From: Gloeomargarita sp. SKYB120
Lineage (GTDB): Bacteria > Cyanobacteriota > Cyanobacteriia > Gloeomargaritales > Gloeomargaritaceae
Assembly (NCBI GenBank): GCA_025062155.1
Contig: JANXAM010000025.1
Span: 1 to 36,450, forward strand
Length of the DNA stretch: 36,450 nt
Direction: 5' to 3'
In this document: in pieces, positions 15,471-22,660 of the stretch
How the letters are laid out: each line of letters starts with the position of its first letter
How positions within the stretch are numbered: position 1 is the stretch's first letter
Notes under the pieces: model-generated
Database searches by the model: none
Told to the model about the DNA's origin: nothing
The model's input: the letters and a program-made list of their open reading frames with translations, nothing else
Program-made: the position numbers and the translations under genes

Positions 15471-16616
15471 TCACTCGCTCTTATCATACTCCCACAACCA
15501 GCGCCCCGGATTGAGCCGATGGTCAGGGTCGAGTGCCTGCTTTACCCGTCGCATCAGGGTCAAACTCTCTGGCCGTACATCCCAGCGCTCTGGCACCGGC
15601 GGTCCAGCCAGCACACTGACATAGCCATAAGGACGCACAAACGCCCGCAGCTTATCGACCAACTCGGGCACATTCGCTGGCGCTGGCGTACACACCACCC
15701 GGCCAAGGCCCACCCCGCTATGGATTTGCACCCAGGCCTGGGGAAGCAACTGCTGGATATATTCCGCCAGGGCAACCGTTTGTGTGGGTAGCACCCCGAC
15801 TTTGAGCAACAGGTGCGATGAACTCGCTGGCAGGCTCAGCAGGCGGCTGATGTGCATCCCTGTTTCCGGGTCCATTTCCGTTGCTGTGGCATCCCCCCAC
15901 ACCGCTTGCAAGCGGGCGATTTGTTCCGCCACTGCGGTTGTTGTTCCCCGCACCTCAACCCACAAACTCAACCGCGCCGGATAGCCCAACTGTTCCACCA
16001 GCGCTGCTGACAAAACATCCACCGCCGTTGGTTGGACAGGGGCATCCAGGATGCGCTGGCGTAACGCCGCTACTGCTTCTCCCTGCACTAGAAAACAGCG
16101 CGTCTCCGGCGGCAATGGGTACAACCGTAAGCTGGCTTGGGTAATGATCCCCAACGTCCCCCAGGAACCCGTCAGCAATTTCATCAGGTCGTAGCCCGCC
16201 ACGTTTTTCACCACCTGGCCGCCCGCTTTGACCAACACCCCATCAGGCCGCACCCATTGCACTCCCAGGAGTAAATCCCGCACACCCCCATAGCGCTGGC
16301 GTCCTGGTCCCGCATCCGCCGTAGCAATGATGCCCCCCACCGTGGCTTGGTCGGGATACAGGGGCTGCACCGGCCACCACTGGTTTTGCTCAACCAGCAG
16401 CGCCTGCAAATCGGCCCATTTCATCCCCGCTTCGACCGTTGCCACCAAATCCGCCACTGCATAGTTGACCACCCGATTTAAGGCGGCTGTACAAACGACC
16501 AATCCCTGTCCTGCTCCACCCCAATGGGCCTTGCTGTTTTGTCCCTGGATTTGCAACGGTTGCGTTCCGGTCTGCCGCACAAATGCCGCTAATTCTGCCG
16601 CTGTCGCCGGTTGCAT
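15471..16616 (-). CDS. glcE: FAD-binding oxidoreductase, GlcE-like glycolate dehydrogenase subunit
   Basis: A 381-residue FAD-linked oxidase. The N-terminal PCMH-type FAD domain shows LQIQGQNSKAHWGG, YPDQATVGGIIATADAGPGRQRYGG and VVKNVAGYDLMKLLTGSWGTLG, and the C-terminus has the RVKQALDPDHRLNPGR tail seen in GlcD/GlcE proteins. GlcE works with GlcD and GlcF to oxidise glycolate in photorespiration; those partners are not in the window. The ATG at 16616 has GGGGAACG before it. The gene begins a run glcE-yggT-DUF3611 and points away from the DnaA-box cluster. Confidence 0.85.
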   Translation of the reverse strand: MQPATAAELAAFVRQTGTQPLQIQGQNSKAHWGGAGQGLVVCTAALNRVVNYAVADLVATVEAGMKWADLQALLVEQNQWWPVQPLYPDQATVGGIIATADAGPGRQRYGGVRDLLLGVQWVRPDGVLVKAGGQVVKNVAGYDLMKLLTGSWGTLGIITQASLRLYPLPPETRCFLVQGEAVAALRQRILDAPVQPTAVDVLSAALVEQLGYPARLSLWVEVRGTTTAVAEQIARLQAVWGDATATEMDPETGMHISRLLSLPASSSHLLLKVGVLPTQTVALAEYIQQLLPQAWVQIHSGVGLGRVVCTPAPANVPELVDKLRAFVRPYGYVSVLAGPPVPERWDVRPESLTLMRRVKQALDPDHRLNPGRWLWEYDKSE

Positions 16617-16656
16617 CGTTCCCCAAATTGTGATGATTCTTCACATTCTGACCAAG

Positions 16657-16763
16657 TTATCCCCAGCTTCGGGCGAGTTATCCCCAACTTATCCACAGGT
16701 TGCCCCTACTTATCCACAGCCCCCCACGTCATTATCCCCCTTTTCGCCCCCGCTTGTGGATAA
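16657..16763. other. DnaA-box cluster, candidate chromosomal origin oriC
   Basis: Six DnaA-box sequences lie within 107 bases. Five are on the plus strand: TTATCCCCA at 16657 and 16678, perfect TTATCCACA at 16689 and 16710, and TTATCCCCC at 16732. A sixth, TGTGGATAA at 16755, is a perfect box on the other strand. The region is free of genes, lies between divergent glcE and DUF2811, and is followed by a more AT-rich stretch (about 16760-16840) that could be the unwinding element. dnaN, which adjoins oriC in many cyanobacteria, is not here. Confidence 0.75.
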
Positions 16764-16770
16764 CTTTGAC

Positions 16771-16786
16771 TGTAAAGGAATGTAAC
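16771..16786 (-). promoter_or_regulatory. HLR1 (RpaB-binding) motif beside the DnaA boxes
   Basis: The minus strand reads GTTACATTCCTTTACA, a complete match to the 16-base core (G/T)TTACA(T/A)(T/A)NN(G/T)TTACA of the HLR1 box. It begins 8 bases after the last DnaA box. RpaB is the light- and redox-responsive response regulator of cyanobacteria. Confidence 0.5.
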
Positions 16787-16820
16787 AAAAATCGGCCTGA
16801 AACCCCGTGTTTTCGTTGGA

Positions 16821-16836
16821 CGTAAAGAAATGTTGC
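16821..16836 (-). promoter_or_regulatory. Degenerate second HLR1-like motif
   Basis: GCAACATTTCTTTACG on the minus strand has one mismatch in each TTACA half and lies exactly 50 bases from the first motif. The longer blocks GTAAAG(G/A)AATGT and following bases agree at 15 of 19 positions, so the segment looks like a duplicated site. Confidence 0.35.
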
Positions 16837-16858
16837 GAAACAGGCGAGATGGACGAAT

Positions 16859-16888
16859 TTGACAGCTTGACCGGATTTCGGCTGAAAT
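16859..16888 (+). promoter_or_regulatory. Promoter candidate for DUF2811 gene
   Basis: A perfect TTGACA is followed after 18 bases by TGAAAT, giving a start near 16895 and a leader of about 50 bases. The -10 hexamer is weak. Confidence 0.35.
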
Positions 16889-16947
16889 AAGCACAGAGCG
16901 GTGGGGAGTGCTTGCAAATTTTCTTAACGCAAAAGGGTATGGTGGTG

Positions 16948-17148
16948 ATGGGTAGTCGGGTGGTGGTCCAGGCAGAGATTCCGGTGGAGTTGCACGAGAG
17001 TTTGCAGGGGTATTTAGCGACGCATCCTGACTGGGATATTCATCGCGTCTGCAGCGCGGCATTGTCTTTGTTTTTGTTGCAGAATGCGGACACGGACCGG
17101 CGGGTGGCGCGGGTGTATCTGGATGCGCTATTTCGTGTGCCGCGCTAG
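16948..17148 (+). CDS. DUF2811 family small protein
   Basis: A 66-residue soluble protein starting MGSRVVVQAEIPVELHES, followed by HPDWDIHRVCSAALSLFLLQN and RRVARVYLDALF. This pattern is the cyanobacterial DUF2811 family, which looks like a ribbon-helix-helix-sized fold, though function is not established. I choose the ATG at 16948 because AAAAGGG lies 10 bases upstream; an ATG at 16939 is the alternative. It sits beside the DnaA-box region with HLR1-like motifs in its upstream sequence. Confidence 0.82.
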   Translation: MGSRVVVQAEIPVELHESLQGYLATHPDWDIHRVCSAALSLFLLQNADTDRRVARVYLDALFRVPR

Positions 17149-17189
17149 GCGGGGTATAACTGGAGTAAAAGCACCAAAGTGGAGAGCAG

Positions 17190-18065
17190 ATGTTGCGATT
17201 TCTGGTCCTGTCGCCAGGTGATGCTACCGAGCAGTTGTGGTTATTCCCGACGTATCGCAGCCTAAGTCAGGCCCCGGCCCAGGTGGATGTCGTGGTCGCA
17301 CCAACGGTGGTTCCCCTGTACGAGCTTTGCCCTTGGGTGACGCGGGTGCATACCTACGACTACGGCGCTCGCAACAGTTTGACAGAATGGGTGAACTTGC
17401 TGGGGACGGTGCGGGACGGTTATTACGATGCGGCGATTTTGACCCGGCCCAGCGGCAGCTTGAGCTTCCTGCTGTGGTTGAGCGGGGTGCGCGAGCGGGT
17501 GGGATTTGCCGGTCCTGGCCAACGCTGGCTGACCCAAGTGATTCCCCCCAAACCGGAGCAATACCCACCAGAGTACTACCACGACTTGGTCAGGGGGGTG
17601 GGGTTGCAAATGCCCTGTGAACCCCTGGCGGTGCAAATCCCAGCAGCAGCTGTGACCTGGGCGGAAACCCAACAACAGCAGTTGGGCTTGCAGGGGGGCT
17701 ATGTGTTGCTGGTTCCCGATGACGCCTATCCCCATTGGGAACCAATCGCTGCTCAACTCCAGCAACAACAGCCCGATTTACCGGTAGCGGCACTAGGGCG
17801 GGGACTTGCGGATATCCTGACGCTGACGCCGAGTAACTGGGCGCAAGAAGCAGCTTTGTTAGCCAGTGCAACGCTGGTCGTAGTCAGCGAAGCCCAGATG
17901 CTACGCATGCAATTGACGGTGGCGGTGCAAACTCCCCTAGTGGCCTTGCTGTCGCAGCCAACGCGCCGGCGCTTTCTCCCGACATCCGAACTCTGTATTC
18001 CCTTGCAGGCGGCGCAACTGGCAGACATCACACCGACGCAAGTGCTCCAAGCCCTAGGGAGTTAA
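17190..18065 (+). CDS. Glycosyltransferase family 9 protein (heptosyltransferase-like)
   Basis: A 291-residue GT-B fold protein. The N-terminal half shows the family's FLVLSPGDATEQLWLFPTYR start, a VDVVVAPTVVPLYELCPWV segment, and YDAAILTRPSGSLSFLLWLSG with RERVGFAG. The C-terminal domain is short, with GYVLLVPDDAYPHWEPIAA. ADP-heptose:LPS transferases belong here, but cyanobacteria use members of the family without known heptose, so the donor is not predicted. A GGAGAG site precedes the ATG. The 3' end overlaps the opposite 2TM gene by 4 bases. Confidence 0.8.
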   Translation: MLRFLVLSPGDATEQLWLFPTYRSLSQAPAQVDVVVAPTVVPLYELCPWVTRVHTYDYGARNSLTEWVNLLGTVRDGYYDAAILTRPSGSLSFLLWLSGVRERVGFAGPGQRWLTQVIPPKPEQYPPEYYHDLVRGVGLQMPCEPLAVQIPAAAVTWAETQQQQLGLQGGYVLLVPDDAYPHWEPIAAQLQQQQPDLPVAALGRGLADILTLTPSNWAQEAALLASATLVVVSEAQMLRMQLTVAVQTPLVALLSQPTRRRFLPTSELCIPLQAAQLADITPTQVLQALGS

Positions 18066-18298
18066 ACCTCGTAGCGGGCGACGCGGAGCACATACCAGGC
18101 GTGACTGAGCAATCCCAGTCCCCATAGTCCTGTCACCCAAGGCAAGCGCGGCCAAGCGCCTGTCAGTTCATGGACAAACCACAGTCCAGAATTGACAGCG
18201 GCAAACAGGGCAACGTGCACTGCGAGATTCATCCGGTCGGCTAAACGGCGATAGGCGGGATCTTTCGGGTCAGGACGGCGCGGCCAGCGAGGGGGCAT
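18062..18298 (-). CDS. 2TM-domain membrane protein
   Basis: A 78-residue protein with a charged N-terminus and two helices (NLAVHVALFAAVNSGLWFVH and WVTGLWGLGLLSHAWYVL), matching the two-helix 2TM domain family. The histidines in the helices (HVAL, SHAW) are typical. Function is unknown. Its ATG shares a base with the stop of the preceding coiled-coil gene (TGATG), so the two are translationally coupled. Confidence 0.75.
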   Translation of the reverse strand: MPPRWPRRPDPKDPAYRRLADRMNLAVHVALFAAVNSGLWFVHELTGAWPRLPWVTGLWGLGLLSHAWYVLRVARYEV

Positions 18299-18942
18299 CA
18301 GGATGCAGCTCGCGAAACGGTTTGCAGCGGGGGAAACTTGGGCAGGTCAATGCTGGGAGCGGGTTCTCGTCTAACCGCCCCTTGCATCAAGGCACCATAA
18401 CGCTGGAGTTCGCTTTGCAGTCGCCGGTTTTCCTCCTGCAGGCGACTGAGCTGTTCTTTGACCGGAGCTAGACGCGCGTTGAACCGCCGCCGGTAGAGTT
18501 CGGGCAAATCCCGCAGGATGGTTTCCAAGTTTTGATTGCGTTCCCGCAGGGCCTGGAGCGACTCGTGCATCTCCACAAGCTCTTGCTCCCGCTGCTGCAG
18601 GTACTGCTGGCACTGGTGTAACTCGGCCTGCAAGGTTTGGACCTGGGCTTGCAACGCAATGACGGTCGCCGCGTCCACTTGCCGCTCCTGCTTCAGGCGT
18701 TGAAACAACTCCCCCGACAGTTGCCGAATCAAATACTCATACTGGCGGACTTGGGCCTTGAGACGTTGCAATTCCTTCGCTTGGGCTACCAGCGTCTGCT
18801 CTAGCGCCTGTTGCTTATCTCGCTCCGGCACTAACCGTTGGAACAACTCCTGGGACAGTTGGTGAATTAACCGATGGCATTGCTCCAGCCGTTGTCGCAA
18901 GAGCGCAACTTCTTCCTCCAGCACCTGACCGGATACCGCCAT
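18298..18942 (-). CDS. Coiled-coil protein of unknown function
   Basis: A 214-residue, Gln/Glu/Leu/Arg-rich protein that is predicted coiled coil over about residues 5-185. Two related repeats are visible: LIHQLSQELFQRLVPER and LIRQLSGELFQRLKQER, about 53 residues apart, suggesting an internal duplication. The tail is Pro-rich. I do not recognise a named family. The start is the ATG at 18942 with GAGG upstream; a TTG at 18966 is possible. It lies between rpsF and the 2TM gene on the same strand, likely one operon. Confidence 0.7.
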   Translation of the reverse strand: MAVSGQVLEEEVALLRQRLEQCHRLIHQLSQELFQRLVPERDKQQALEQTLVAQAKELQRLKAQVRQYEYLIRQLSGELFQRLKQERQVDAATVIALQAQVQTLQAELHQCQQYLQQREQELVEMHESLQALRERNQNLETILRDLPELYRRRFNARLAPVKEQLSRLQEENRRLQSELQRYGALMQGAVRREPAPSIDLPKFPPLQTVSRAAS

Positions 18943-19016
18943 GGTCGCCTCACCCAAGCCGCACAACCTGGCCTTAGTCTAGCACCAGGGGAAGAGCTTT
19001 GTCATGCCAATTGGGG

Positions 19017-19358
19017 TCACTCAGCTGTTGCCGCAGTTGCGGCTTCCTTCTTCTGAGGCGGCCGTTGCGCGATGGTGAGAAACCGGATGACATCCTCACT
19101 CAGGCGCATCGCCCGTTCAAAGGCCGCTACTGTATCGTTGCGACCGTAGTAGTTCACCTGCACGTAAATGCCGTCGGAAAACTTGCGAATCGGGTAAGCC
19201 AACCGCCGCCGCCCCCGGTTGAGAATTTGAATCTCTTCGCCGCCCAGTTCGCTCAGGATATTTTTGTACTTCTCAATCGCCTGCTGCGTCTGTTCATCCC
19301 CCAAATCTGGGCGCAGGATGTACATCGTCTCGTAGTAGGGTTTACGGCTGACCGGCAT
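19017..19358 (-). CDS. rpsF: 30S ribosomal protein S6
   Basis: Ribosomal protein S6 binds the central domain of 16S rRNA with S18. From the ATG at 19358 the product is 113 residues. Family features are [19 protein letters not shown] at the start, [22 protein letters not shown] and the closing [10 protein letters not shown]. The Ala/Glu-rich tail ([11 protein letters not shown]) is a common cyanobacterial feature. The in-frame upstream region to 19391 is not conserved, so the shorter start is used. rpsR is not adjacent. Confidence 0.96.
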   Translation of the reverse strand: MPVSRKPYYETMYILRPDLGDEQTQQAIEKYKNILSELGGEEIQILNRGRRRLAYPIRKFSDGIYVQVNYYGRNDTVAAFERAMRLSEDVIRFLTIAQRPPQKKEAATAATAE

Positions 19359-19427
19359 AGCCACGCGAAGGACTCCCGATAAATAGGACAATATACAATC
19401 ATAACGAAATTCATTCAGGAGTCATCT

Positions 19428-20195
19428 ATGCTGGGATGGGTGCGGGTGCAGGTGGGTGAGCGGGTAGTCTATGGTCAGCGGGATGACCAGGGCTATGTGC
19501 AGGTGTGGCGGGGTGCGCCGTGGCATCAGGGTCAAGCGACGGACGAATGGTTGAGTCCCGACACTTACCGGCTATTGGCACCAACAGTGCCCAGCAAGGT
19601 CATTGCGGTTGGTCGGAATTACCGAGACCACGCTGCGGAGATGCAGGCTCCCGTACCGCAGGAACCCGTGATTTTCCTTAAACCGCCCACTGCTGTTATA
19701 GGGCCAGAGGACGACATCTGCTACCCCCCCATGAGCCAGCGGGTGGATTACGAAGGGGAACTGGCTTTGGTGATCGGGCAACGGGCCCGTGGTTTAACCC
19801 TAGAGCAAGCAGAGAGCGCCATTTGGGGATACACCATTGCCAATGACGTAACGGCGCGGGATTTGCAGAAACAGGACGGGCAATGGACGCGCAGTAAAGG
19901 CTTTGATACGTTTTGTCCGCTTGGCCCCCAGATTGTGCAGGAATTGCCAGACGGGGCTTGGTTAGAAACCCGTCTCAACGGGGAAAAACGCCAAGCTGCT
20001 TCGCTGCAGGATATGGTGTTCAAACCGGCATTTTTGGTGAGTTTTATTAGTCACGTTATGACGCTTCTACCCGGCGATGTGATTTTAACCGGTACACCGG
20101 CGGGAATTGGGCCGATGCAACCCGGTGATGAAGTGAGTATTACAATTACAGGAATCGGGACATTGACGAATCGGGTGGTACTCGCATCGGGGTAG
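19428..20195 (+). CDS. Fumarylacetoacetate hydrolase family protein
   Basis: A 255-residue FAH-superfamily enzyme. The core shows KVIAVGRNYRDHAAEM, the metal-binding glutamates in VDYEGELALVIG, GYTIANDVTARDLQ, SKGFDTFCPLGP and GDVILTGTPAGIGPM. Members hydrolyse acylpyruvates, decarboxylate oxaloacetate or isomerise 2-hydroxy-dienoates; the true substrate cannot be read from the motifs. AGGAG stands 7 bases before the ATG. It diverges from rpsF over 69 bases. Confidence 0.9.
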   Translation: MLGWVRVQVGERVVYGQRDDQGYVQVWRGAPWHQGQATDEWLSPDTYRLLAPTVPSKVIAVGRNYRDHAAEMQAPVPQEPVIFLKPPTAVIGPEDDICYPPMSQRVDYEGELALVIGQRARGLTLEQAESAIWGYTIANDVTARDLQKQDGQWTRSKGFDTFCPLGPQIVQELPDGAWLETRLNGEKRQAASLQDMVFKPAFLVSFISHVMTLLPGDVILTGTPAGIGPMQPGDEVSITITGIGTLTNRVVLASG

Positions 20196-20248
20196 TCCTT
20201 TTCTTGTAATGGTTAGCATAGGGGTAGTTGGATTTGGATGGAGCCATA

Positions 20249-21010
20249 AGTACAATTACTTGCCCCCGTTACCAGTTTCAAAATATTGTGAAGTACGGTT
20301 GTATCCATAATGGAAAACAGCCATCGGCAATTTACGCCTGAAGCTAAGAAAAAAATACATTTCTGAAGCGCAAAGGCAACTTGTTAGAGCAACTTTCAAT
20401 CACCACCATCTCGCGGGTGACTGGAATTTCACAATCTTGGCTGTATAAACATGTAAAGCAAAAGGCAATTTATACGTCAGAAATGATGAATATTCAGCTC
20501 CGCAACGATGAAGAGATACGGCTAAGCCGCTTCAGTTTGTCAGAGAGATGAGAGCAAAACCAAGGGCGGGGTTGCGCCCTGCGACTCCAAGACATGAAAA
20601 GCACAGATAGCTCAGCTATAGAACTAGAATGTGATGAGATGCAGTCATTTTGCGGCTCAAAAAGCATCTCCAATGACTCTGGCTAGCTCTAGAGAGAAAG
20701 ACTCATATGATTGTAGCGGCCTGTGTAGGAGACAGAAGCATAGAGACAGCAGAAAAGTAATAACAGAGAGTGCCGATTATTTGGCGAAAACAAGCAAAAT
20801 TTTATACTGGTTTTTAGTCAGTTTATCAGAAGGAGATTCCGAACTCTGAACACGAAGCCAGTGCCAAAGGGAGTGGTAGGACGTCCTTGATTGAGCGCTT
20901 CAACAACACTCTTAGACAGCGAGTTAGTCGCTTGGCTAGGGGAACTCTGTCCTTTTACATTGGCGTTACATCCACTATAATGCATCATTACTTACATAGC
21001 ACTACCGCGA
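20249..21010 (+). pseudogene. Decayed IS1-family insertion sequence (insA/insB remnant)
   Basis: Pieces of an IS1-type transposase in the correct order but in shifting frames. 20255-20340 encodes a zinc-finger-like CPRYQFQNIVKYGCIHNGKQ; 20319-20350 RQFTPEAKKK; 20390-20455 the helix-turn-helix SITTISRVTGISQSWLYKHV; 20620-20670 the catalytic-domain start ECDEMQSFCGSK; 20707-20735 IVAACVGDRS; 20880-20960 LIERFNNTLRQRVSRLARG and LSF; then HHY. Several stops, frameshifts and a deletion before the last motif make it non-functional. A copy of the dispersed repeat interrupts it between the helix-turn-helix and ECDEM parts. No terminal inverted repeats or target duplication were found. Confidence 0.82.
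20523..20624 (+). repeat. Dispersed hairpin repeat, copy C, nested in the IS remnant
   Basis: This has the blocks GGCTAAGCC near the left end, TTCAGTTTGTCAGAGAGATG, the self-complementary GGGCGGGGTTGCGCCC, TCCAAGACATGA and the palindromic right end ATAGCTCAGCTAT. It lies between two parts of the IS1 transposase that are contiguous in intact relatives. Both ends contain GCT-N-AGC, giving terminal-inverted-repeat-like edges. Confidence 0.65.
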
Positions 21011-21043
21011 TATTCTACCGTTTCTCACAGCGTGTCACTCCCG

Positions 21044-22603
21044 CTACTTTAGCTCATCGCCCAAATCTAACGACAGTTGCTGCACACCAGCGGCCTGTTC
21101 ATAGTACTTTTTCCAGCGCCGGTGATAGCGTTTGATAGCCTCTTGAGTCCACTGCGCCCGTTGTAACTCTAGGCCACCTTCGGAGTGAAGTCGCTGACGG
21201 ATGCGCTCACGGATTTGTTGAATAATCAGCCCATTTTGTTGTCGAGTTTCAGACCAATCCAACATGGGCGGGGGGTAGTTAGCAACCGTCACCTTGCCCC
21301 AATCTTCTGGTCGAATGGCACGTAACTCCGGCACCCAGTAGTGAATAAATTGCCAGTTTTCATCCCGTTCACGGGCATTGCGCTCAGGGTTATAGATGCG
21401 AAAACTGGGCGATAGAGGATTGGTAATTCCTGCTTGACTTTGCCATTGCCAGTGGTCAATCGCCAAGTCCCCATCAATCAAAAACTGCATATAGTGCCGC
21501 GCTCCATGGTGCCAAGAAATTCCACAATTGATGGTTAGAAATGTGGCACACATGGCTCGCATTCGGAAATTCATCCACCCCATGTGCCGCAACTGCCGCA
21601 TACTGGCATCTACCAAAGGGAAGCCGGTCAACCCCTGTTGCCAGCGCCAGAATAATTCCCGCTTTTCCGGCGGTAGGGGTTCGTCAGTGTAGTAATCATC
21701 AAATTCAGGGTAGAGATTTTGATGCACCAAGTGGGGATTATCGTATAAACGTTGACTTGCTGAATCGCGCCAGCGTAATCGGTCCCGAAACGCTCTCAGA
21801 GATAAAACCGCTCGGTGATGATCTGGATAGGCACAACGTTTTTGCTGCACTGCTTGATAGACTTGTCGGCTACTAATGGTGCCAAAGGTTAGATGGGGCG
21901 AGAGATGAGATGTACTCCCCTGCTGGGCTAACCAAGGACGAGAAAGTTTCCAATGATAACCCTGGAAACGATACTCTAAAAAGGATGTCAGCGTGGCTTG
22001 CGCCTGAGATTCTCCCCCTTTGAACCAGGGGTTTGGAGCGCAGTTTAAGTTAAAGGTTTGGGGAACGTCTGCTAAAGTGATTTGGGGTGTTTTGAAGGTA
22101 AGCGGCGGCGTTTCTAAACGTTCAGGGGTTGGATACAATGGTTGATTTTGATAGTCATAGTATTTCTCCAACCAATCATCCCCACGACCGTTGGGGTCCA
22201 GGAAAAAGTTGGTGCATTCGGTAACCCGTAAATTATTTTCCCGATAGAATTGGGTGACGGCTTGATCCCGCTCTAAACCATAGGTCACTTGAATATCACG
22301 GCTGAAGAATAGATGGGGCACATAATTCTGGGCAAGTAGTTCCCGAGTTAGTTGCTGAATAATATAAAAACTATGACCATGAAAAACATACAATTGACTA
22401 CCCCGTTTCTGGAGTTGTTGATCTAAATCAGCGAGAGATTCCAACAAAAATTGTACGCGGTGGGCACTGATTTCTGGTTGCTGGTAAAACCAGGGATCAA
22501 TGATGAAAAAGGGGAGCATGATACCTTGGCTTCCCCGCCAGACAATCTCGTTATCCCGCAAGCGCAAATCTCGACGAAACCAGACCAAGTTGATCGGCCG
22601 CAT
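21044..22603 (-). CDS. Photolyase/cryptochrome family protein
   Basis: A 519-residue flavoprotein. The N-terminal Rossmann domain (NLVWFRRDLRLRDNEIVW, LPFFIIDPWF) is the photolyase antenna domain and the C-terminal helical domain binds FAD (TSHLSPHLTFGTIS, GLTGFPLVDASMRQLRHMGWMNFRMR, FRIYNPERNARERD). It probably repairs pyrimidine dimers with blue light. In the flavin loop the sequence is DGDLAIDHWQWQ instead of the DGDLAANNGGWQW of class I enzymes, so subgroup and activity are uncertain. I prefer the ATG at 22603 over a TTG at 22609. The 3' end abuts the IS remnant. Confidence 0.88.
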   Translation of the reverse strand: MRPINLVWFRRDLRLRDNEIVWRGSQGIMLPFFIIDPWFYQQPEISAHRVQFLLESLADLDQQLQKRGSQLYVFHGHSFYIIQQLTRELLAQNYVPHLFFSRDIQVTYGLERDQAVTQFYRENNLRVTECTNFFLDPNGRGDDWLEKYYDYQNQPLYPTPERLETPPLTFKTPQITLADVPQTFNLNCAPNPWFKGGESQAQATLTSFLEYRFQGYHWKLSRPWLAQQGSTSHLSPHLTFGTISSRQVYQAVQQKRCAYPDHHRAVLSLRAFRDRLRWRDSASQRLYDNPHLVHQNLYPEFDDYYTDEPLPPEKRELFWRWQQGLTGFPLVDASMRQLRHMGWMNFRMRAMCATFLTINCGISWHHGARHYMQFLIDGDLAIDHWQWQSQAGITNPLSPSFRIYNPERNARERDENWQFIHYWVPELRAIRPEDWGKVTVANYPPPMLDWSETRQQNGLIIQQIRERIRQRLHSEGGLELQRAQWTQEAIKRYHRRWKKYYEQAAGVQQLSLDLGDELK

Positions 22604-22660
22604 GGACAAGCAGGTGACCGTCCACCTTTATCATAGAAATTACGGTGTGCGTATGGCTGC

